In this document: piece after piece, positions 58,238 through 64,000 of the stretch
How the letters are laid out: each line of letters begins with the position of its first letter
How positions within the stretch are numbered: position 1 is the stretch's first letter
Assembly (NCBI GenBank): GCA_025141675.1
Contig: CP081161.1
Location: forward strand, 682,001-746,000
Reading direction: 5' to 3'
Source: Rhodobacteraceae bacterium S2214
GTDB taxonomy: Bacteria > Pseudomonadota > Alphaproteobacteria > Rhodobacterales > Rhodobacteraceae
Length of the DNA: 64,000 nucleotides
Notes under the pieces: generated by a model
Seen by the model: the letters and a program-made list of their open reading frames with translations, nothing else
Told to the model about the DNA's origin: nothing
Databases searched by the model: none
Position numbers and translations under genes: made by a program

Positions 58238-60037
58238 TCAGCCGTCGAATGACAGTGTGAAGGATCGAAACCCGTCGGCATCGACACCGTTATCGACCAA
58301 TGACCTGTCGGTGCTTGAAACATCGGCCTCTTTACAGGTTCGAAACACAGCTGTTGTATCTGGTAAGGGTGCGAAATCCCAAACGAACGGGCAGGGGACT
58401 GTCACGGGTGACTGCCGTTTTAAGGACGCGATGAGCACGTCTTGCGAGTTCTCATTTGCGACATGGATGATGTCGTCAGGTGGAATATTGTGTCCCTGTT
58501 CAAGGCGGTTTGTCGCGGACACCAGCACAAAGTGATCCGTGTCGCGCACCAATTCACCGTGCCTGCGAATCTGGCTGATACGATCACCCGGCGGGGCGCT
58601 GACGTCGATCCGATAGGTCAGACCAAACACGGTATCGAAGAAATATGGCGGGACATGTGGATCGATCAAAACCTGATTCTGTCGGCCCTTTTGGATGGGG
58701 CGGTACAGAAGTGCCGACGCTTCGAGCCAATCTTTGATTTGCGCCCCATTTCGCAGAATGGCGACTGCCGTGTTGTTGAACGGATAGATGGCCGTCACGT
58801 CGCTGCGCTTGATCGGACCGGGGGGGATGCAAATGAAGTCATTCGGGTTGGACCTGCTGCCCGTCGAAAAGGGCGCAGCCGTTGTGAGAAACGGTAAGTC
58901 GGCAAAGCGCGTGTCTTTCAGAATGTCCTGCATATGCAGTTGGCGTGCGCATGACAGCAGATACTGGGTCAGGTCAGGCTGGATCAGGCTAAAAGCCGTC
59001 GACAGGGGCAGGGTCGTCCGTGCGATTTCTTGCTGTAGGGACGTAATCGTCGCGTCATGCAAGGGGCGAACCGTTGCGAATGCTTTTGGTTCAGCCTGTT
59101 CTGTCGGCCTGTAAAGGCGTGTGTTTTGATCAACGATTGCGACGTGATCTGCGCGGCGTTCAAGCGCCAGATCAATGACGCCAAGGTAACGCCCGAACGC
59201 ACCCGACATAACCGTGGGTTTGCCGCAAATTGTTCCGTTGCGTGCATCAATCGTCGGGCCGCCGCGCGTTGTGCCCAAGGGAAAAGTTTCATGCGTGTGC
59301 CCCGCCATGACGACATCGACACCCTCAATGCCAGCGATGTCAGCGGCAACGTTTTCGATGTGGTCGTCGGGGTCGATACCGAAGTGGCAAAGCGCGACAA
59401 TGATATCGGCGTTCTGTTCCTTGAGCTGGGCCACAACGGTTCTTGCTGTGCTGACGGGGTCTGCGGTGCTGACCGCCGGCGCGCCGTCGTCTGTTGTTAG
59501 CGAAATGACTGGCGTTGTCAGACCGATGACACCGACACGAATGGGTGGGCGACTAGGCCCTGTTTCAACGTTGATGATTGTTGAATTGGGATAGGTCGTC
59601 TTATCGTCGTTTGTGCTGACGTTGGCGGATAAAACGGGGCAATCGATCTGCTTGATCGTCTCGGACAGCGGTTCAACGCCATAGTCGAAATCATGGTTTC
59701 CAAGGACAACGGCGTCATATTTCAGCGTGTTGAATGCGTCTGCGATGGGATGGATGTCCGATGATGGTCCTTGCATTGCGGCATCGGCAAGCGGGCTGCC
59801 CTGCAAAAAGTCACCAGTGTCAAACAGCAGCGTTGGAATGCCGTCTTGGCGCAAAGCGCCGATTTCACCCACGAGGTTTGCAAGGCCGCGTTGGGGTGTC
59901 GGGCGCAACGTTTTGTAATCATACGGCAAAATGTGCATGTGCAGATCTGTTGTCTGCAGCAGCCGTAGCTTTACGATCGGACTGAATTGATCAGTTGCCG
60001 ACTCATCTATCTCGATCCGCTGGGGTGCGAGGGTCAT
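58238..60037 (-). CDS. 5'-nucleotidase-family enzyme (2',3'-cyclic nucleotide 2'-phosphodiesterase-like)
   Basis: 599 residues. Metallophosphatase domain: LLQTTDLHMHILPYDY (D-x-H metal site), LLFDTGDFLQGSPLAD, VLGNHDFDYGVEPL, and MAGHTHETFPLG. C-terminal 5'-nucleotidase domain from about 330 (FICIPPGPIKRSDVTAIYPF) resembles CpdB. Unusual: no signal peptide is visible in the first 30 residues (MTLAPQRIEIDESATDQ), while CpdB is normally periplasmic. Either export occurs another way, a start lies elsewhere, or the enzyme is cytosolic. Confidence 0.85.
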   Translation of the reverse strand: MTLAPQRIEIDESATDQFSPIVKLRLLQTTDLHMHILPYDYKTLRPTPQRGLANLVGEIGALRQDGIPTLLFDTGDFLQGSPLADAAMQGPSSDIHPIADAFNTLKYDAVVLGNHDFDYGVEPLSETIKQIDCPVLSANVSTNDDKTTYPNSTIINVETGPSRPPIRVGVIGLTTPVISLTTDDGAPAVSTADPVSTARTVVAQLKEQNADIIVALCHFGIDPDDHIENVAADIAGIEGVDVVMAGHTHETFPLGTTRGGPTIDARNGTICGKPTVMSGAFGRYLGVIDLALERRADHVAIVDQNTRLYRPTEQAEPKAFATVRPLHDATITSLQQEIARTTLPLSTAFSLIQPDLTQYLLSCARQLHMQDILKDTRFADLPFLTTAAPFSTGSRSNPNDFICIPPGPIKRSDVTAIYPFNNTAVAILRNGAQIKDWLEASALLYRPIQKGRQNQVLIDPHVPPYFFDTVFGLTYRIDVSAPPGDRISQIRRHGELVRDTDHFVLVSATNRLEQGHNIPPDDIIHVANENSQDVLIASLKRQSPVTVPCPFVWDFAPLPDTTAVFRTCKEADVSSTDRSLVDNGVDADGFRSFTLSFDG

Positions 60038-60139
60038 TTTCTGCGCCTTTGGGTTGTATTCGGTGTCCTACGAATTGGCGGGCAGAATTGTTCCCGTAGA
60101 GAATTGAAATTTTTGGCATTACGTGACACTGCGACATCT

Positions 60140-61096
60140 ATGAAACATGCAGAGACAGTAACGTTCGGTGGGTCCGGTTTGGATCGGGCCGCTCATGAAC
60201 GCAAAGATGTGCAATCGCTTTGGCTTGATCCAACAGTACGCTTAATTGTGCTGTGGCGGGGTAAACCGATGGTCACAATAGACCATTCAAAGCTCGTTAC
60301 GGTTGAAGTTGACCATGACATTGTCGCTGACGCAAGCGCTGAGCATGTCTATCTGGGGCGCGACAACGGCACACCCGTGTTTGCGATCGACATCAGCGCT
60401 TGGGAACCCGAAGCGTTTGATGACACCACCCTTGATACATTTTTGGACCCGTCGGAACAGGCGCATCCAACTATAAAAGACACGGCTGTCTTTGCGGAAT
60501 TACGCGCGATCATGACGCATCTGTCGCCCCGTGATGCGGAATTGGCAGCAACGGCCCGTGCGATTTTCGGGTGGCATGCATCCCATCGGTTCTGCAGCAC
60601 ATGTGGGCACCTGAGCGATTTTGCGATGGGCGGGTGGCAACGCAATTGCCCAGCGTGTGCGCGATCCCATTTTCCACGCACCGATCCGGTCGTAATTATG
60701 CTGATCACGCGCGGCGATAGCGTCTTGGTCGGGCGATCCCCGGGTTGGCCCGAAGGGATGTATTCGCTGCTTGCTGGTTTTGTCGAACCTGGTGAAACAT
60801 TGGAAGCCGCTGTCAGGCGCGAGGTGATGGAGGAAAGCGGCATCACCGTCGGTGCTGTGTCCTATTTGGCGTCGCAACCATGGCCTTTCCCTGCGTCTTT
60901 GATGTTCGGGTGCATGGGCGAAGCTTTGGACGACGATATCACGGTCGATGTGGAAGAACTGGAAGATGCGATGTGGATCAGCCGCGCGGACATGCATATT
61001 GTTTTTGCAGGGCAACACCCGGTTATGAAACCAGCGCGTAAAGGCGCGATTGCGCATTTCCTTTTGGACAATTGGCTATCGAATACGCTGGATTAG
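60140..61096 (+). CDS. nudC: NAD(+) diphosphatase NudC
   Basis: 318 residues. Hydrolyses NADH/NAD+ and removes NAD caps from RNA 5' ends. Zinc finger CSTCGHLSDFAM ... CPAC near residues 153-174, Nudix box GFVEPGETLEAAVRREVMEE followed by SGI, and the NudC tag SQPWPFPASLM. Start at MKHAETVTFGG; 51 open codons before it lie in the cpdB-like promoter region. Confidence 0.94.
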   Translation: MKHAETVTFGGSGLDRAAHERKDVQSLWLDPTVRLIVLWRGKPMVTIDHSKLVTVEVDHDIVADASAEHVYLGRDNGTPVFAIDISAWEPEAFDDTTLDTFLDPSEQAHPTIKDTAVFAELRAIMTHLSPRDAELAATARAIFGWHASHRFCSTCGHLSDFAMGGWQRNCPACARSHFPRTDPVVIMLITRGDSVLVGRSPGWPEGMYSLLAGFVEPGETLEAAVRREVMEESGITVGAVSYLASQPWPFPASLMFGCMGEALDDDITVDVEELEDAMWISRADMHIVFAGQHPVMKPARKGAIAHFLLDNWLSNTLD

Positions 61097-61155
61097 GAAC
61101 GGACGATTCGGGACTGTCGTGTGCGGAAGCGATCTGACTAACAATGGGATGAATA

Positions 61156-61623
61156 ATGAACTTTTCGACGCATAAAGACATCGAAGCGCCAATTGATTTT
61201 GTATTCAGCAAAGTGACGAACTTTGATGGCTATGAACGGCAGGCGTTGCGTCGTGGGGCTCAGGTGACGCGCGTGGATGGCGCGGGGCCCGTGCGTGTCG
61301 GATCGGCATGGGATGTGGCATTTACCTTCAGAAGCAAGGATCGCAATCTGCGTGCAACCGTCACAAATATCGATGCGCCCAACGAGCTAGAGATCGATAC
61401 CGTGGCGACTGGTCTTAACAGTGCGACAGTTGTGAACCTGATTGCCTTGTCACCCAAGACGACACGTGTGGCGGTGACGGTCGACATGAGCGCTAAGTCG
61501 TTGTCAGCCCGTCTGCTTTTGCAGTCCTTGAAACTGGCCAAGTCCAACCTGAACCGTCGTTTTTCACGTCGGGTAAATGAACAGGTCGCAGGTATCGCCG
61601 AAGACTACAAACGTAGCACCTAG
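61156..61623 (+). CDS. SRPBCC-family (START-like) protein
   Basis: 155 residues, no signal peptide. N-terminal FSTHKDIEAPIDFVFSKVTNFDGYERQALRR is typical of polyketide-cyclase/lipid-transport START folds, with a beta sheet (VGSAWDVAFTF, RVAVTVDMSAKSLSARL) and a long C-terminal helix (KLAKSNLNRRFSRRVNEQVAGIAEDYKR). Hydrophobic ligand binding is expected. Neighbour of nudC; no functional clue. Confidence 0.8.
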   Translation: MNFSTHKDIEAPIDFVFSKVTNFDGYERQALRRGAQVTRVDGAGPVRVGSAWDVAFTFRSKDRNLRATVTNIDAPNELEIDTVATGLNSATVVNLIALSPKTTRVAVTVDMSAKSLSARLLLQSLKLAKSNLNRRFSRRVNEQVAGIAEDYKRST

Positions 61624-61654
61624 CCCTTAATTCATGGGGTCTTGACGTTTTGAC

Positions 61655-62494
61655 TTACGATGACTGACGCTGCGATGCGCGGGGGTAGACTCCCATCAGT
61701 CGGACCATATCCGTGAAGTAGTCCAGTTCTTCCAACGCCAGTTTGACGTTTTCGTCGTCTGGATGCCCTTCGATTTCTGCGTAGAACTGCGTCGCTTGGA
61801 ACGTGCCGCCGACCATGTAGCTTTCCAACTTAGTCATGTTCACGCCATTGGTCGCGAACCCGCCCATTGCCTTGAACAAAGACGCCGGAATGTTGCGCAC
61901 ACGGAAGACGAGGCTGGTCATCATGCCGTGATCGCCCCGGCGCGCGCGATTTATGTCGCGGGCCATCACGATGAAGCGGGTGGTGTTGTTGTCCTGATCT
62001 TCGATATTGCGTGCAAGCACGTCGAGACCATAAATTTGGGCCGCCATTTCAGAGGCAAGCGCGCCTTGCGAAGAATCATTGCCTTCAGCTACGTCGCGCG
62101 CGGCCTTGGCGTTGTCTGAACTGACGACACCGCGAATCGTGTGTTCCGTCAGAAATCCGGCGCATTGCGGCAAAATCACAACGTGGCCGTGGGCGTGGGT
62201 AATTTCAGACAGCTGCGCACCCTTTTGCCCCAGAAGGTTGATGTGAACGCGTACGAATGCCTCATCCACGATGTGCAAACCGCTTTCGGGAAGCAGCGAA
62301 TGAACGTCGGCAACGCGGCCATACGTTGAATTTTCTACAGCAATCATACCCAGTTCAGCGTCGCCGTTGCGCACAGCTTCAATCGCAGAGGTGAATGTGG
62401 GGCAGGGCAGCGGGTCATAGTCCGGACACGTGTCGGCACAGGCCTGATGCCCATATGCGCCAAGTTCGCCCTGAAATGCGATTTTGCCACTCAT
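61655..62494 (-). CDS. pheA: Prephenate dehydratase
   Basis: 279 residues. Converts prephenate to phenylpyruvate for phenylalanine. IAFQGELGAYGHQAC at the start, NSTYGRVADVHSLL, and the catalytic NNTTRFIVMA (T-R-F motif). The C-terminal ACT domain (about 190-275) has LFKAMGGFATNGVNMTKLESY; the allosteric ESRP motif of E. coli is altered to ESYM here, as in many alphaproteobacteria. Start at MSGKIAFQG. Divergent from the cytochrome gene. Confidence 0.94.
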   Translation of the reverse strand: MSGKIAFQGELGAYGHQACADTCPDYDPLPCPTFTSAIEAVRNGDAELGMIAVENSTYGRVADVHSLLPESGLHIVDEAFVRVHINLLGQKGAQLSEITHAHGHVVILPQCAGFLTEHTIRGVVSSDNAKAARDVAEGNDSSQGALASEMAAQIYGLDVLARNIEDQDNNTTRFIVMARDINRARRGDHGMMTSLVFRVRNIPASLFKAMGGFATNGVNMTKLESYMVGGTFQATQFYAEIEGHPDDENVKLALEELDYFTDMVRLMGVYPRASQRQSS

Positions 62495-62614
62495 TCTTAA
62501 CACCTCCCGACACATGATACCCAAAAAGGGCAATTGGTCGCGGCACTATACCTTGCAACCGAGGTAAGGAAGCGGATACATACCCGCAAAACTGCGAACG
62601 AATTGGAACGCGAC

Positions 62615-63133
62615 ATGTTCGACACAATGACTATGACAAAAGCCATCGGCGGCATCTGTGGCACATTTCTTGCCTTTTTGCTTGGCGGTTGGGTTGCTGA
62701 GACGATCTATCACAGCGGTGGGGGCGGTCACGGCGACGGCCACGACCAAGCATATGTGATTCCCGTTGAAGGCGGCGACGCTGCAGAAGACGTACCTGCT
62801 GGTCCCCCATTTGAAGAAGTTTTCGCAGCTGCGGATGCAGCCGCTGGTGAAGGCGCGTTTCGCCCGTGTTCTGCCTGTCACAAGGTTGACGGCACAGACG
62901 GCGTTGGTCCGCACCTGAACGGTGTTGTTGATCGTGCTGTTGGCGGTGTTGACGGGTTTGGTTATTCCGGTGCGCTGGTTGCTGTGGCCGAAACATGGAC
63001 ACCTGAGAACCTGAACGCATTCTTGGAAAGCCCGAAAGGCTACGCACCAGGTACAGCGATGAACTACAACGGGATGCGCAAGATCGAAGATCGCGCCAAC
63101 CTGATCGCATATCTCGCGACACTGAGCGAATAA
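62615..63133 (+). CDS. Membrane-anchored class I cytochrome c (CycM-like)
   Basis: 172 residues. Uncleaved N-terminal helix (about 8-30, IGGICGTFLAFLLGGWVAE), a flexible Gly/His and acidic linker, then a cytochrome domain with heme motif CSACH (Cys85, Cys88, His89) and axial Met148 in PGTAMNYNG. Resembles cytochrome c552/cy of Rhodobacteraceae, which carries electrons from the bc1 complex to oxidases. Start at MFDTMTMTK; the 27 open codons before it are not family-like. Confidence 0.92.
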   Translation: MFDTMTMTKAIGGICGTFLAFLLGGWVAETIYHSGGGGHGDGHDQAYVIPVEGGDAAEDVPAGPPFEEVFAAADAAAGEGAFRPCSACHKVDGTDGVGPHLNGVVDRAVGGVDGFGYSGALVAVAETWTPENLNAFLESPKGYAPGTAMNYNGMRKIEDRANLIAYLATLSE

Positions 63134-63158
63134 TCATCGCCAGTTATGACCTAATCAA

Positions 63159-63190
63159 AGCCGTCCCATGTCACATGGGGCGGCTTTTTT
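63159..63190 (+). terminator. Rho-independent terminator after the cytochrome gene
   Basis: AGCCGTCCCATG - TCA - CATGGGGCGGCT, 12 bp with one mismatch, followed by TTTTTT. 25 bases past the stop. Confidence 0.9.
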
Positions 63191-63312
63191 GTGTCTAAGT
63201 GATTGGAAACGGTCCGTTCACGCCGAGTTCACGCATTCTCAACTTGATTGTTTGGACCGTCCGGTTAGCTTTGATAACAAAGTTACGTTTCGACACCCCT
63301 TGGGAGAACAAG

Positions 63313-64000
63313 ATGCAAAATCGCCACCAAAATCGTGCTGTAGCCCGTACCAAACAAGACACACGCGCCAAAACTGCGATGTGGATGTCGGGAACTGCGA
63401 TATTGGTGGGCATGTCGTTGCTTGCGGGGCAGGCGTTTGCTGACGGGCATGTGACCGTAAGCCATGCGTATAACGAATACGGCGACATCAAATATCCTGC
63501 CGATTTCGCCCATCTTGATTACGTAAATCCCGACGCGCCATTGGGGGGTGAAATTTCGGTATCGTCCAGCGGCACGTTCGACAGCATGAACCCGTTCGCC
63601 ACGCTGGAAGGAACGCCGGGCGCCCTTGCGTCGGCTGTGTGGGAACGTTTGATGACAACGACGTCAGACGAAGTTGGCACATACTATTGTTTGGTGTGCG
63701 AGACGCTCGAATATCCGGATGACAATTCTTACGTGATCTTCAATCTGCGCAAGGACGTTACATTTTCGGACGGCAAGCCGATGACGGCAGCCGACGTGAT
63801 CTTCACACATGAACTGATGCGTACCCAATCGACTCCGTCGTTCCAGCAGGGGATTACGGCTTTGGTCGAATCCTACGAAGCCTTGGATGACTACACCGTG
63901 AAATTCACGTTTGCTGAAGATGCGCCCGCTCGTGGCCGGATTGGCCAGATGGCGAACGCATTGGTGATGCAAAAAGCATGGTTCGAAGAAACGGGCGCAC
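63313..64000 (+). CDS. Peptide/oligopeptide ABC transporter substrate-binding protein, YejA-like (5' part)
   Basis: Continues beyond the window; 229 residues are visible of an expected 600. Long basic N-terminus (KQDTRAK) followed by a signal segment (MWMSGTAILVGMSLLAGQAFA), then the SBP_bac_5 start YNEYGDIKYPADFAHLDYVN with APLGGEI, as in YejA. It binds peptides (microcin C-type in E. coli) in the periplasm. ATG at 63313 with GGAGAA upstream. The 63209-63260 region before it holds an ACGGTCC/GGACCGT inverted repeat. Confidence 0.85.
   Translation, partial: MQNRHQNRAVARTKQDTRAKTAMWMSGTAILVGMSLLAGQAFADGHVTVSHAYNEYGDIKYPADFAHLDYVNPDAPLGGEISVSSSGTFDSMNPFATLEGTPGALASAVWERLMTTTSDEVGTYYCLVCETLEYPDDNSYVIFNLRKDVTFSDGKPMTAADVIFTHELMRTQSTPSFQQGITALVESYEALDDYTVKFTFAEDAPARGRIGQMANALVMQKAWFEETGA

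Noticed and set aside
60066..60095. EcfG-type promoter (GGAAC, 17-base spacer, CGT) on the minus strand before the CpdB-like gene
   Set aside because: The -10 element reads CGTA, not CGTT; too weak to claim.

Overview
The window reads as one contiguous stretch of chromosome from a marine alphaproteobacterium of the Rhodobacteraceae (Roseobacter group, in the style of Loktanella or Yoonia). This is inferred from the gene families (TrcR/DUF1013, DUF6732, Lin0512 pair, DUF4453, CbtAB, a three-gene deformylase cluster, a split MnmC pair), the moderately high GC, the dense ATGA/GTGA gene overlaps and the small SRP RNA. I see no insertion sequence, prophage, CRISPR array, tRNA or rRNA. Most of it is housekeeping DNA, with a large share devoted to cobalt and vitamin B12.

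Layout. 1-16 kb: an aminotransferase cut by the window edge with a sulfurtransferase, smpB, an ion channel, a YcaQ-type glycosylase, two tandem copies of one small secreted protein, dapA, a lytic transglycosylase, a DMT permease, separate MnmD and MnmC-like genes, a MaoC-type dehydratase, a VOC protein, an FMN reductase, two Lin0512 proteins, a YrbL-like protein and a TTG-started GAF histidine kinase. 16-26 kb: first cobalamin block (cobO, cobN, cobW, then a cobalamin riboswitch driving cbtB-cbtA-small exported protein). 26-33 kb: smc, a membrane protein, an M19 dipeptidase and an MltB-like transglycosylase. 33-44 kb: second cobalamin block, with DUF1636-cobC-cbiB leftward and DUF6732-cbiX-cobH-cobL-cobI-cbiG/cobJ-cobM rightward. 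44-64 kb: a MalY/PatB aminotransferase, three deformylase genes and fmt, redox and lyase genes, an RNase T2, trcR, recR-ebfC-dnaX (interrupted), a small phosphatase, rsgA, SRP RNA, a 5'-nucleotidase-family enzyme, nudC, pheA, a membrane cytochrome c and the start of a peptide-binding protein.

How it works together. The two cobalamin blocks supply cobalt (CbtAB under riboswitch control), chelatases (CbiX and CobN, normally linked to early and late cobalt insertion respectively), corrin-ring methylases and ring contraction (CobI, CbiG-CobJ, CobM, CobL, CobH), adenosylation (CobO) and the aminopropanol arm (CobC, CbiB). cobA, cobB, cobK, cobG/cobZ, cobQ, cobS/T and the nucleotide-loop genes are not here and must lie elsewhere. 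Several small proteins (two DUF1636 proteins, DUF6732, the protein after cbtA) recur around these genes and look like metal-handling accessories.

Most notable observations: a palindromic repeat present three times, with a compensatory base-pair flip, one copy of which forms the first codons of cobI; an unclassified hairpin-rich leader before the DUF6732-cbiX operon; an identical tandem secreted protein whose silent differences cluster in the signal peptide; and a third deformylase that has lost its catalytic Glu and metal-binding Cys. Function calls rest on recognised motifs and family memory; no database search was possible.
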